Source: Pelagibacteraceae bacterium AG-461-B04
GTDB lineage: Bacteria > Pseudomonadota > Alphaproteobacteria > Pelagibacterales > AG-422-B15
Length of the DNA stretch: 58,243 nt
Assembly: GCA_003211835.1 (NCBI GenBank)
Contig: QCRN01000010.1
Coordinates: 1 to 58,243, forward strand
Direction of reading: 5' to 3'
Shown here: one piece after another, positions 34,442-43,544 of the stretch
Numbering within the stretch: the first letter of the stretch is position 1
How the letters are laid out: the number at the start of each line of letters is the position of its first letter
Notes under the pieces: generated by a model
Databases searched by the model: none
What the model was told of the DNA's origin: nothing
What the model saw: the letters and a program-made list of their open reading frames with translations, nothing else
Made by a program: the position numbers and the translations under genes

Positions 34442-35647
34442 TTATGTAATTGTTTTTGCTATCTTTTCTGGTCCCTCAAATAGGATATCTGCTTTTTTAA
34501 GTCTTTTTATGAGATGGTCTCCAAGTCCAGTTGCAGTAGTTAAGACGCCTCCTTTGTTTGTATTGTCTAAATATCCATCAGAATTAACTAAGCATAATGC
34601 AGATTCACATATGAATTTAGCTGTAGTTTTATAGCCTGGGTCTCCATCTCCATAAATTCTCAACTTATATAATTCATTATTAGTATTTTTGCCAATAAAT
34701 ATACTTTCAAACCATCCGTTATCACGCGTTTTTTTATCAGGTCCATTACCCGGCTTTGTAAATAATTTTCTAAACAAAGAACTTATTGGACTTACAATCA
34801 TTAATCCTAATATTGCTAATCCAATCGATACCATTAGGGCAGATGAATATTTTTTAACATGCATAAACTCTTTATAAGTAAATTCCGATCCATAACCTGA
34901 CTGATTAAGCTCATGTAATTCAACACTTCTTCTGACAACCCTTGTGTTAGCAATAGACATAACAAAAGGCGCTGACCATGATTTAATGCTGTCTATGTAC
35001 TTTATTTTAAATGTGTCTTTACTAGCTTCTTTATTTTGTTTTTCTATGAAATCTTTACTATTTAATAGGAAAGGATGTCCGATTGAGTAGTTTGTTTTAT
35101 AATTTTTCATTGTAAAAGCACTTTCAATTGTTCCACCACTTACACCGCCACCTCCTCGATGATAACCATCAACAGACAATAAGTTTTCACCAAGAGATCT
35201 TTGTAAATAAAAACATCCCATATCTGATGGAATTGAATCATAACCACATGAAGGAATAATCTTAATTCCTTTTTTTTCTGCTTCTTCATGATGTTTATCT
35301 ATTAAATCTCTAACCCATATATTTTCACCAGTAATATCTAAGTAATGGGTATTATTTGTCACACAACATCCTACCAATTTATCGCTGTATCGATTAAAAG
35401 GCCCTGCCAAGGAAGCTATGACATTTGCTTGCGCAGCAATTTTATTTAAACCTGCAATATCTTCACTATCAGCAATGAAATATTTAGGTTTATAGGCGGT
35501 GTTGCTTGATATTTTATCTAGTTTTTCTTCATTTCTGCCAGCGATTGCCCAATTGATTTCAGAATAATTTTTGTCCAAATACTCTACCACTAAACGGCCG
35601 GTAAATCCTGTTGCGCCGTATATGATTAAATCATAGTCTTTTTGCAT
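34442..35647 (-). CDS. Saccharopine dehydrogenase-like (SCCPDH-type) oxidoreductase
   Basis: The 401-residue protein begins with a Rossmann motif IYGATGFTGRLVVEYL (about 9-24) and continues as the SCCPDH/trans-acting enoyl reductase group, with CGYDSIPSDMGCFYLQ (about 134-149) and RGGGGVSGGTIESAF (about 163-177). A hydrophobic stretch near 272-292 could contact membrane. Related proteins act as enoyl reductases in lipid synthesis in mycobacteria; the bacterial substrate here is unknown. True lysine-pathway saccharopine dehydrogenase is unlikely. Confidence 0.85.
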   Translation of the reverse strand: MQKDYDLIIYGATGFTGRLVVEYLDKNYSEINWAIAGRNEEKLDKISSNTAYKPKYFIADSEDIAGLNKIAAQANVIASLAGPFNRYSDKLVGCCVTNNTHYLDITGENIWVRDLIDKHHEEAEKKGIKIIPSCGYDSIPSDMGCFYLQRSLGENLLSVDGYHRGGGGVSGGTIESAFTMKNYKTNYSIGHPFLLNSKDFIEKQNKEASKDTFKIKYIDSIKSWSAPFVMSIANTRVVRRSVELHELNQSGYGSEFTYKEFMHVKKYSSALMVSIGLAILGLMIVSPISSLFRKLFTKPGNGPDKKTRDNGWFESIFIGKNTNNELYKLRIYGDGDPGYKTTAKFICESALCLVNSDGYLDNTNKGGVLTTATGLGDHLIKRLKKADILFEGPEKIAKTIT

Positions 35648-35688
35648 AAATGTATAAATATAAGCCTTTATGTGTTAAGTATAGCACT

Positions 35689-35769
35689 ATGTTAGACTGG
35701 ATAATAGGCGGCCTGGTTACTGTTTCATTTTTTTATTTACTGTACTGGGCATTAACTTTGATATTTTAG
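35689..35769 (+). CDS. Possible 26-residue single-span membrane peptide
   Basis: The ORF begins MLDWIIGGLVTVSFFYLLYW and ends ALTLIF. It would be one hydrophobic helix. It lies in the 313-bp gap between the divergent saccharopine dehydrogenase-like and phosphate acyltransferase genes, just before a second tiny hydrophobic ORF. No strong ribosome-binding site is seen, so this remains tentative. It recalls KdpF-like or cytochrome-accessory peptides only in size. Confidence 0.35.
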   Translation: MLDWIIGGLVTVSFFYLLYWALTLIF

Positions 35770-35774
35770 ATATC

Positions 35775-35897
35775 ATGATCAGTTTTTTTGTTACATTATT
35801 CCAAGATTTATCAATGATTTTTTACTCATTTTCTGTAATCTTATTAATAATAATAATTGGAGCCTATTTATTTAATTATTTTAAAAATATGAAATAA
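35775..35897 (+). CDS. Possible 40-residue single-span membrane peptide
   Basis: The ORF starts 5 bases after the preceding tiny ORF and encodes MISFFVTLFQDLSMIFYSFS followed by a long Val/Ile/Leu helix and a basic tail (YFKNMK). Two adjacent short hydrophobic ORFs with positive-inside character could be a small membrane-protein pair. The rest of the 35648-35960 gap holds nothing I can identify. Confidence 0.35.
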   Translation: MISFFVTLFQDLSMIFYSFSVILLIIIIGAYLFNYFKNMK

Positions 35898-35960
35898 TAT
35901 CAGGGCTTAAGACATTTATTTTTAAGTATTGCTTTAACTTAAAAAAAATACTTTAAAAAA

Positions 35961-36854
35961 ATGATACAAAATATTGATTTTATTGACAAAAATATAAAAA
36001 AAGATTCTTTAATTGTAAATCCAATTAACAAAGTATCGCTCGAACCAATTAAAGAGTCTTTTGAAATGGGAATCTTAGAGCCACTTCTAATAGGAAATAA
36101 AGATATTATTGCCGCATTATTGGATGATTTAAATTGGCATTTGCAGCCTGAAATTATTGATTCATCCACTGAAGAGGAGTCTTCAAAGATCGCATGCAAA
36201 TTAGCTAGTGATCGCATAGAAGACCCTTATATAATCGTTAAAGGTCATTTGCATACAGATGTTTTAATGTCAGAGTATATTAGATCTGAATATAAACTAC
36301 TAGTGAAAGGTAGGCGACTGAGTCATATATGGCTTATGACTTTTCCAGATGATGTCAGAACTCCTTTAATTATCACGGATGGAGCACTGAATATAAATCC
36401 TAATGTAGAAACGAAAAAACACATTATTAATAACGTTATTGAATTTACGTCAAAACTTCCAAATTTCGAACCAAAAATAGCTATACTATCTGCAACCGAA
36501 GAAGTTTTATCTCAAATGCAGAGTTCAGTTGACGCAAAAGATCTAGTTGATTGGTCTAGAATAGAGCATCCAACTACAGACATTCAAGGCCCATTTGCAT
36601 TTGATAACGCAATATCATCTGAAGCGGCTAAAATTAAAGGAATTCATAATAGTGTTGCTGGCAATGCAAATGTAATTATCGTACCAAATGTTGAAACGGG
36701 TAATTCATTAGTAAAGATTATGGTTAATTTTATGAACTGTACGGCAGGGGGCTTTGTTACAGGAGGTATATCTCCTGTTGTCATAACTAGCAGGTCCGAT
36801 ACTTCAAATTCACGACTGTCTTCAATTGTAAATGCTGTTTTGAGTACACTCTAA
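35961..36854 (+). CDS. Phosphate acetyl/butyryl transferase
   Basis: The 297-residue protein fits the PTA_PTB family: GILEPLLIGNKDIIAALL (about 37-54), a central LSHIWLMTFPDDVRTPLIITDGALNINP (about 111-138), ATEEVLSQMQ and GPFAFDNAISSEAAKIKGI (about 211-229), VAGNANVIIVPNVETGN. The length suits phosphotransbutyrylase or MptD-like enzymes rather than full E. coli Pta. No acetate or butyrate kinase gene is adjacent. It would interconvert acyl-CoA and acyl phosphate. Confidence 0.85.
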   Translation: MIQNIDFIDKNIKKDSLIVNPINKVSLEPIKESFEMGILEPLLIGNKDIIAALLDDLNWHLQPEIIDSSTEEESSKIACKLASDRIEDPYIIVKGHLHTDVLMSEYIRSEYKLLVKGRRLSHIWLMTFPDDVRTPLIITDGALNINPNVETKKHIINNVIEFTSKLPNFEPKIAILSATEEVLSQMQSSVDAKDLVDWSRIEHPTTDIQGPFAFDNAISSEAAKIKGIHNSVAGNANVIIVPNVETGNSLVKIMVNFMNCTAGGFVTGGISPVVITSRSDTSNSRLSSIVNAVLSTL

Positions 36855-38021
36855 TTATTTTAAAGCTTGCATGAGATCATTAATTAGATCTTCTGAATCT
36901 TCTATTCCAACAGAAAGTCTAACTAGTTTTTTGGGCACTTGATTGTACGACTTATCTTCTAAATAAGCATGTGTCATTAATGCAGGAGATTCTATAAGTG
37001 ACTCAACTCCACCTAGGCTTTCTGCAATAGTGAATACCTTAAGTTTCTTCATGAACTTTGAGATATCTGACATTGTACCTTTATGAATAAACGTAATCAT
37101 ACCACCAAAACCATTCATTTGTTTTTTAGCGATATCGCTTTGCTTATGAGATGTTAAGCCGGGGTAGGTAACGTCAGAGAGTTTTTTTTGACCTTTTAAA
37201 AACCTTGCAACTTTAATTCCATTTTCATTATGTTTTTTTATTCTAAGCGAAAGAGTCTTAATCCCTCTTAGAATTAAAAAACAATCAAACGGGCTTGGTA
37301 CTGCTCCTGTAGAGTTCTGTATCAATGCAAGTTTCTTTTCTAATGTTTTATTCTTACCTATGACAAGTGAACCACCAATAACATCAGAGTGTCCATTTAT
37401 GTACTTGGTAGTTGAATGATTTACTATATCAATACCGAAATCTAATGGTCTTTGATTAATTGGTGTTGCGAAAGTATTATCGCAAACTGTTATCAGTTTA
37501 TGTTTCTTAGCTATGCGTGCAATACGCTTTAGATCGGCAATTTTTAAAAGTGGGTTCGTAGGTGTTTCTACCCAAATCATCTTTGTATTTTTTTTGATAT
37601 GTTTACTAAAGTTTGAATTTAGGTCAACAAAAGTGAAAGCTATGTGTGATGATTTAGCTTTAATTTCATTAAACAGTCGGAATGTTCCACCATATAAATC
37701 ATCAAATGCAATAACATGATCCCCAGGCTTTAAAAGATCAATCACCGCTGTCTGAGCTGCAACCCCTGATGCGAAAGCAAAAGCTTTATATCCATTTTCT
37801 AACTCAGCTAATGAAGCCTCTAAAACTTCACGTGTTGGATTTTGAGACCTTGAATATTCATACCCCTTATCTTTACCGGGCGTATCTTGCGCAAATGTTG
37901 ATGTTGCGTAGATAGGAGTCATAACAGCACCTGTAAGCGGATCACTTTTGATCCCTGCGTGCACTGACAATGTATCAAATTGATTGATTTTTCTTAAATC
38001 AGATTTTTTTCTTTTAGCCAT
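36855..38021 (-). CDS. Cystathionine gamma-lyase/synthase-like PLP enzyme
   Basis: The 388-residue enzyme is a Cys/Met-metabolism PLP protein: SVHAGIKSDPLTGAVMTPIYATSTFAQ at the N-terminus, ETPTNPLLKIADL (about 152-164), and the PLP-lysine region NHSTTKYINGHSDVIGG (about 201-217). Because a cystathionine beta-synthase-like gene overlaps upstream by 28 bases, gamma-lyase activity in reverse transsulfuration (cystathionine to cysteine) is the likeliest role; gamma-synthase cannot be excluded. Confidence 0.9.
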   Translation of the reverse strand: MAKRKKSDLRKINQFDTLSVHAGIKSDPLTGAVMTPIYATSTFAQDTPGKDKGYEYSRSQNPTREVLEASLAELENGYKAFAFASGVAAQTAVIDLLKPGDHVIAFDDLYGGTFRLFNEIKAKSSHIAFTFVDLNSNFSKHIKKNTKMIWVETPTNPLLKIADLKRIARIAKKHKLITVCDNTFATPINQRPLDFGIDIVNHSTTKYINGHSDVIGGSLVIGKNKTLEKKLALIQNSTGAVPSPFDCFLILRGIKTLSLRIKKHNENGIKVARFLKGQKKLSDVTYPGLTSHKQSDIAKKQMNGFGGMITFIHKGTMSDISKFMKKLKVFTIAESLGGVESLIESPALMTHAYLEDKSYNQVPKKLVRLSVGIEDSEDLINDLMQALK

Positions 38022-38965
38022 TCACTATTATACGCCGTATTTAAATATTTTTCACCATTATCACAAACAAATGTTACAACATTCTTCTTTTCTTTTTGTT
38101 CATGACAATACTTTAATGCGGCACAAATTAGTGTTCCGCTAGACGATCCTCCTAATATACCCTCTTTTAACGCAAGTGTACGAATTGTTTGAAAGGCTTC
38201 TTCATTACTCACTGAATAAGCTTTTTTAATGTATTTAAGATCTAGCGTATCAGGAAGAAAGTCTTCTCCAATGCCTTCAACCAACCACTTATAATCAGCG
38301 TCTTTTAGAGGTTTTTTCTCAACAGCATCTTTTACGATTGAGCCCTCAGGATCAGCAAGAACCATTTCAGTTTTTGGGTTATTCTTCTCGAAGAATTTAC
38401 CAATACCCGAAATAGTCCCACCAGTGCCAACACCACACACAATCGCATCTACATCTCCATCCATTTGGCTAAATATCTCTGGTGCGGTGGTCAATTCATG
38501 AGCTAGAGGATTTGACTTATTAGTAAACTGATTAGCCATAAATGAATTGTGAGTTTCAGTAGCAACTTTTTTAGCCATGTTTACGTAATGGTCTGGACTA
38601 TCAGGGCCTACATCGCTTTTTGCAAGCATTACCTCAGCACCAAGAGATTTTAAATGAAAAATCTTATTTTGATTCATTTTATCTAATATTACGACTTTCG
38701 CTTTATAACCTTTTAATAAAGCTATTAGTGCTAATCCAAGGCCTGTATTGCCAGCTGTAGCCTCGACAACCGTTGATCCCTCTACCAAATCTCCGTTCTT
38801 TTCAGCGTCATTTATTATTTGGAGTGCAACGCGGTCTTTTATAGATGAGCCAGGATTCATATTTTCCATCTTTAAGAAGAGATTGCATTTACCTGCATCT
38901 ATATTTTTAGCTTGAACTATTGGCGTATTACCAATTAAATCTACAAGTGATTTTATATCTTTCAT
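37994..38965 (-). CDS. Cystathionine beta-synthase/cysteine synthase-like PLP enzyme
   Basis: The 323-residue protein has the beta-family PLP core: NPGSSIKDRVALQII (catalytic Lys about 44), EATAGNTGLGLAL, GVGTGGTISGIGKFF (PLP phosphate loop, about 175-189) and GGSSSGT near 271-277. The stretch VEGIGEDFLPDTLDL resembles the CBS core (EGIGxDFxP) more than CysK. No CBS-pair regulatory domain is present. Its 3' end overlaps the gamma-lyase gene, so the pair would run homocysteine to cystathionine to cysteine. Confidence 0.88.
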   Translation of the reverse strand: MKDIKSLVDLIGNTPIVQAKNIDAGKCNLFLKMENMNPGSSIKDRVALQIINDAEKNGDLVEGSTVVEATAGNTGLGLALIALLKGYKAKVVILDKMNQNKIFHLKSLGAEVMLAKSDVGPDSPDHYVNMAKKVATETHNSFMANQFTNKSNPLAHELTTAPEIFSQMDGDVDAIVCGVGTGGTISGIGKFFEKNNPKTEMVLADPEGSIVKDAVEKKPLKDADYKWLVEGIGEDFLPDTLDLKYIKKAYSVSNEEAFQTIRTLALKEGILGGSSSGTLICAALKYCHEQKEKKNVVTFVCDNGEKYLNTAYNSEWLKEKNLI

Positions 38966-38990
38966 AAAATTATGCTATTTATAGGTAAGT

Positions 38991-39986
38991 ATGAATTTAA
39001 AATTTAAAATATCATTAATTATAATTATATTTACTATAATTAATCTCTCTTCATTGCAAGCAGATGAAGAATATAGCTTTGTCGAATGGCTTGAAAATAT
39101 TAAAAATATTGCCACTAAAGAGGGTATATCTGATGAAACTATCGATTTATCATTTAGAGATATCGCTATTAATGAAAGGGTTCTAGAACTTGATAGATCT
39201 CAACCAGAATTCACACTTACACTGAATGAATACCTAAATAATACGACTCCGAAAAGTAGAATGCTTAAAGGCAAAAAGTTATACAGTGAACACAAGGATT
39301 TACTGTTGAGAATATATAACAAGTATGGTGTGCAACCCCGCTTTATATTAGCCCTATGGGGCATAGAAACAAGCTTTGGAACTTATACAGGATCATTTAA
39401 TGTAATTCGTTCTTTATCGACATTATCCCACGATCTAAGAAGAAGAGAGTTTTTTACAGATGAACTTATAAACGCATTAGCAATCATTGATCAAGGTCAC
39501 ATTACAGCTAATGAAATGATGGGTTCATGGGCAGGAGCCATGGGGCAAAATCAATTTATGCCGTCTAGCTTTTTAAATTACGCAACAGATTTTGATAAAG
39601 ATGGTAAAAAAGATATATGGTCTACCTTGCCAGATGTATTTGCTTCATCATCAAATTATTTAAAAGAATCTGGCTGGAATGAGGATTTAACGTGGGGCAG
39701 AGAGGTAATAGCTACGAAATCAGTCCCTGATGATTTTATTACAACGTCTGCTAAAGAAATTAATATATCAAAATCTCTCAGTGAATGGGCCGATCTGGGC
39801 ATATTAAAAAAGAATGGAGAAAAATTACCCCTTCGACATATTCAGGCATACTTAGTTTATCCAGAGGGTGAAGAAGGCCGAAAATTTTTAGTTTACGAAA
39901 ATTTTAAAGTTATTATGAAGTGGAACAGATCTCTCTTCTTCGGACTATCAGTTGGCATATTGTCTGATATGATTGAATACTATTAA
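38991..39986 (+). CDS. Lytic murein transglycosylase, MltB/SLT_2 family
   Basis: The 331-residue exported protein has a signal peptide (about 1-24) and the MltB-type catalytic core: RFILALWGIETSFGTYTGSF with catalytic Glu (about 124), AIIDQGH, GSWAGAMGQNQFMPSSFLNY (about 177-196) and the DFDKDGKKDIW loop. It cleaves the glycan strands of peptidoglycan. It ends without a clear C-terminal peptidoglycan-binding domain. Its stop overlaps the rlpA start by one base, joining it to the wall operon that follows. Confidence 0.9.
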   Translation: MNLKFKISLIIIIFTIINLSSLQADEEYSFVEWLENIKNIATKEGISDETIDLSFRDIAINERVLELDRSQPEFTLTLNEYLNNTTPKSRMLKGKKLYSEHKDLLLRIYNKYGVQPRFILALWGIETSFGTYTGSFNVIRSLSTLSHDLRRREFFTDELINALAIIDQGHITANEMMGSWAGAMGQNQFMPSSFLNYATDFDKDGKKDIWSTLPDVFASSSNYLKESGWNEDLTWGREVIATKSVPDDFITTSAKEINISKSLSEWADLGILKKNGEKLPLRHIQAYLVYPEGEEGRKFLVYENFKVIMKWNRSLFFGLSVGILSDMIEYY

Positions 39987-40825
39987 TGAGAATTTTTTTA
40001 CTAATAATATTTTTAATTCTTACTAATTGCACTATCGCAAATGTAGTCCCGCTCGTAATTGAGGATAGTAATAATAAAAATAGTATTAAAATAATTGAGA
40101 AATTAATAGAAAAACCATATCAAGTAAATGGCAAGTGGTTTTACCCTTATGATTATAAAAAATTTGAGGAGATTGGCTTAGCGCAGTTAGAAACAAGTTT
40201 AAAGAATGGCAGTAAAACTAGAAATGGAGAATACTACCATAATGACACATTAACAGGGGCACACAGATCATTGCCATTGCCATCAATTATTGAGGTTACG
40301 AACCTTAATAATGGCAAATCTACTTTAGTAAGAGTAAATCACCGAGAAGCATTTTCTTCAATTAAAGTAGTCAATTTATCTGAAGGTGTTTTCAAAAAGC
40401 TAGACATGAATCAGAATGGTGACTTAGTTAAAATATCTCTTATAGATTCAAATGAAAGTTTTGTTCTTTCTGAGGCATACACTTACGATGAAGAAAAAAA
40501 GGTTGTGGAAGCTCCAGTATCAAGTGTTGTTGTAATTGAAAAAGATGAAAATGAATTATCTGATAAAAATATAAATTTAAAAGATAAAAATTTATATACT
40601 AAGATCTTCATTAATATAGCTAGCTTTGCGTTCATAGAAAGTGCTCAGAAAATCAAAAGAGATCTATCAAGTTATGATGTTAGGATTTTTGAAAGTCAAA
40701 ATTTTTCAGGCAATATGGAATACAAGGTACTAATTGGACCCTATAGTGATGTAGAGTCATTGTTAATAGATCTTAATGATGACACATTTAAAAAATATGA
40801 AGATTTATCAATATATTTAATATAA
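39986..40825 (+). CDS. rlpA: RlpA-like septal protein, catalytic motif degenerate
   Basis: The 279-residue protein has a hydrophobic leader ending LILTNC, a weak lipobox (Asn at -1). A double-psi barrel region follows with NGEYYHNDTLTGAHRSLPLPSIIEV (about 78-102), clearly RlpA, and a C-terminal SPOR-like domain (about 205-279) that in RlpA binds denuded glycan at the septum. The usual VRVNDRGPF motif reads VRVNHREAF (about 111-119), replacing the conserved Asp, and the SWYG segment is lost. Lytic activity is therefore doubtful. Identity is supported by its place before dacC and tmk. Confidence 0.82.
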   Translation: MRIFLLIIFLILTNCTIANVVPLVIEDSNNKNSIKIIEKLIEKPYQVNGKWFYPYDYKKFEEIGLAQLETSLKNGSKTRNGEYYHNDTLTGAHRSLPLPSIIEVTNLNNGKSTLVRVNHREAFSSIKVVNLSEGVFKKLDMNQNGDLVKISLIDSNESFVLSEAYTYDEEKKVVEAPVSSVVVIEKDENELSDKNINLKDKNLYTKIFINIASFAFIESAQKIKRDLSSYDVRIFESQNFSGNMEYKVLIGPYSDVESLLIDLNDDTFKKYEDLSIYLI

Positions 40826-40834
40826 TAATATTCT

Positions 40835-41971
40835 ATGAAAAGATTCATTTTAACAGTCCTATCAATTTTCTTACTAAATTCAGTATTAGCATTTGCTTCT
40901 TACATAGATACCGATGCTGAAACCGCAGTAGTTATTGATGCAACAACTGGAAAAGTACTTTTTGAAAAGGATAAAGATAGAAAAACCTTTCCAGCATCAA
41001 TGACAAAAATTATGACGATATTAATAGTTTTTGAAAAATTGTCTAATGGTACATTATCACTTGATGACACTTTTTTAGTATCAGAAAGAGCTTGGAAAGA
41101 AAGAGAAGGCTCATCAATGTTTGTTGAGGTCGACAAAAACATAAGAGTAGAAGATCTCTTACGTGGTATTATAGTTCAGTCTGGTAATGACGCGTGCATA
41201 GTTGTTGCAGAAAATATTGCTGGAACAGAAGAATCTTTTGCTAAAATGATGACTGAAAAGGCTATAAATATTGGCATGACCAATACCAATTTTACCAATT
41301 CTACAGGCATGCACGACAAAAATAATTTTTCTACTGCATATGATCTTGCAATTTTATCTCAATATTTGATTAATAATTATCCTGAATATTATCATATGTT
41401 TGCGGAGACTGAGTTTGAATGGTCAAATATAAAGCAAAAAAATAGGAATCCTCTTTTGTATAAAAATATGGGTGTTGATGGATTAAAAACAGGTCACTTA
41501 TCTGTTTCGGGTTATGGACTTGCAGCATCTGCAATAGATGGTGATAGACGCGTAATATCTGTAGCAAACGGATTTAGCAGTACGCAAAAAAGATCTCAAG
41601 GCTCTTCTAGACTTATTACATGGTCGTTTAGAGAGTTCGAGAATATTAGGCTTTTTGAGGATTTTACAAAATTTGCAAGTATAAATATTCCTGGCTCTAA
41701 TGAAAGCAGCTCTTTAATTGGCGCAGTTAACGATATAGTTCTGACAGTTCCAAGAACAAAAGAAAAAGAATTACATTATGAAATTGAATTATTTGAAGAT
41801 ATCAAATTTCCAATAACTTCAGGCGATATTATTGGAAAAATAAAAGTTGATATTCCAAATGAAGATCCTGAATATTTTGATGTAGTGTCTGTAAACGATG
41901 TAAATAGAAGCAATATATTTTCAAGATTCTTCTCCTATATTTACAGCTCAGTGGTAAATCTATTTATTTAA
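40835..41971 (+). CDS. dacC: D-alanyl-D-alanine carboxypeptidase (PBP5/6 type)
   Basis: The 378-residue protein has a signal peptide (about 1-22) and the three penicillin-binding motifs: SMTK (Ser about 56), SGND (about 113-116) and KTGH (about 220-223). The C-terminal PBP5_C domain and a terminal amphipathic segment for membrane attachment follow. It removes the terminal D-Ala from peptidoglycan stem peptides. The assignment dacC rather than dacA is by alphaproteobacterial usage only. It sits between rlpA and tmk, 3 bases before tmk. Confidence 0.92.
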   Translation: MKRFILTVLSIFLLNSVLAFASYIDTDAETAVVIDATTGKVLFEKDKDRKTFPASMTKIMTILIVFEKLSNGTLSLDDTFLVSERAWKEREGSSMFVEVDKNIRVEDLLRGIIVQSGNDACIVVAENIAGTEESFAKMMTEKAINIGMTNTNFTNSTGMHDKNNFSTAYDLAILSQYLINNYPEYYHMFAETEFEWSNIKQKNRNPLLYKNMGVDGLKTGHLSVSGYGLAASAIDGDRRVISVANGFSSTQKRSQGSSRLITWSFREFENIRLFEDFTKFASINIPGSNESSSLIGAVNDIVLTVPRTKEKELHYEIELFEDIKFPITSGDIIGKIKVDIPNEDPEYFDVVSVNDVNRSNIFSRFFSYIYSSVVNLFI

Positions 41972-41974
41972 TTT

Positions 41975-42604
41975 GTGATCAAGCCACGATTTATATCATT
42001 TGAAGGTGGGGAAGGATCAGGTAAGTCGACACAAATTAAACTGCTGGCAAAAAGACTTGCTAAATATGGAGATGTAATCACAACAAGGGAACCTGGCGGT
42101 ACAATTGAGGCTGAGATTATAAGAAATTTACTTGTTAAAGGCAAAAAGAATAAATGGAGTGGGGTAGTAGAAACTTTACTTTTATACGCGGCCCGCAAAG
42201 ATCATATAGATAAGGTAATAGCCCCAAGCTTAAAAAAAAATAAATGGGTTTTATGTGATAGGTTTAAGGAATCTACTTTAGTTTATCAAGGATATGGGAA
42301 AAATGTTGACATAACTCTTATTAAAAAGCTTGATAAAATAATAACGAATAATTTAACACCTGGCTTAACCTTTATATTAGATATAGATCCAATAATTGGT
42401 CTAAAAAGGTCTAAAAGAAAATCAAATACTGAAACACGTTACGAGAATATGTCTTTAGGCTTTCATAATAAAATTCGTAAAGCATTTAAAGCTATAGCTA
42501 GATTAAATAAAAAGAAATTTATATTAATTAATGCAAATCAAGATATTAATCTAATTCAGGACATTATCTGGAATGAAGTATCAAGTAAAATAAATGCAAA
42601 ATAA
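41975..42604 (+). CDS. tmk: Thymidylate kinase
   Basis: The 209-residue enzyme has the P-loop FEGGEGSGKSTQ (about 8-19), TTREPGG (about 37-43), and CDRFKESTLVYQGYG with the DR(F/Y) motif (about 90-104). It phosphorylates dTMP. The start is a GTG three bases after the dacC stop; no ATG is better placed. It overlaps holB by 11 bases, the normal alphaproteobacterial order. Confidence 0.95.
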   Translation: MIKPRFISFEGGEGSGKSTQIKLLAKRLAKYGDVITTREPGGTIEAEIIRNLLVKGKKNKWSGVVETLLLYAARKDHIDKVIAPSLKKNKWVLCDRFKESTLVYQGYGKNVDITLIKKLDKIITNNLTPGLTFILDIDPIIGLKRSKRKSNTETRYENMSLGFHNKIRKAFKAIARLNKKKFILINANQDINLIQDIIWNEVSSKINAK

Positions 42605-43544
42605 TAGAAATCTGTATTCAAGTGAATTAAGAGCTTTATATAAAGTATTTAATTCTCAATTGCCTAATTCAATAATACTTACAGGACAAGATACTGATAT
42701 TATCTCAACCATTGCTAAAAATCTTGCTTCATTAATTATATCAAAGAAATTAATTGAAAATCATGACGCATTCGAAGATTGCTTATTAAACTCTATAAAT
42801 GAGGAATCTAATTTTATTTTAAAAATTGAACCTATATTTCTTGAAGATAAGCAGAGATTTAAAAAGAAGCTTTATAGGGAAGATGTAAAATATGTTAATG
42901 ATTTTTTTTCTACCAAAGATGAAAATGATCAAAAAAGAGTTTGTATTATAAATTTGATAGATGACCTTTCATTAGATGCTGCTAATTCGATTCTAAAAAT
43001 AATCGAAGAGCCCAATAGAAATAATCATTTTATTATAGTCAATCAAAATAAGAGCAAATGTTTAAAAACAATTGTATCAAGATCAAATAGAATATTTTTT
43101 GGAAAGTTAAACTATGATAATTTTGCAAATTACTATAAAGACTCTGAAAATGAAGAATATTTGAATTACTTATATCAAATAACAAATGGTTCTTCATATT
43201 TAACTACGCAGTTTATAGAATATAATTTTTATGAGATTAATGATCATTTCAAAACACTTTTGACTAATCAAAAGAAGATAAAAGCCAACACTGCAAATCA
43301 TTATATTAATTACTTACATAGCTTTAAAAACGTAGATCAAGCAATTCCAGTTTTTTTCAACTATTTACAACTATTGATTAATGATGAAATTAAGAAACTT
43401 TGTCGTAACAATGAAAATAATTTAGTTATAAAATTATTGAATGTATATGTATTGATTGACTCTTTTAATAAAAAGAACATTGCTTTAAATCTTGACTTTG
43501 AAAATTTAATTATTTCATTATTTCATAGACTAAAATATGACTGA
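42594..43544 (+). CDS. holB: DNA polymerase III delta' subunit (clamp loader)
   Basis: The 316-residue protein is diverged but keeps LPNSIILTGQDTD at the AAA+ start and the sensor-type stretch DLSLDAANSILKIIEEPNRNNHFIIVNQ, followed by TIVSRSNRIFF, the delta' pattern. The zinc-binding cysteines of many delta' proteins and a canonical P-loop are not evident, as is common in this subunit. Its location between tmk and metG is decisive for the call. It overlaps both neighbours by a few bases. Confidence 0.88.
   Translation: MQNNRNLYSSELRALYKVFNSQLPNSIILTGQDTDIISTIAKNLASLIISKKLIENHDAFEDCLLNSINEESNFILKIEPIFLEDKQRFKKKLYREDVKYVNDFFSTKDENDQKRVCIINLIDDLSLDAANSILKIIEEPNRNNHFIIVNQNKSKCLKTIVSRSNRIFFGKLNYDNFANYYKDSENEEYLNYLYQITNGSSYLTTQFIEYNFYEINDHFKTLLTNQKKIKANTANHYINYLHSFKNVDQAIPVFFNYLQLLINDEIKKLCRNNENNLVIKLLNVYVLIDSFNKKNIALNLDFENLIISLFHRLKYD

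Noticed and set aside
42594-43544. holB-position gene as an unknown AAA+ protein
   Set aside because: Although the P-loop is degenerate, the sensor region and the tmk-holB-metG order fit delta' well.
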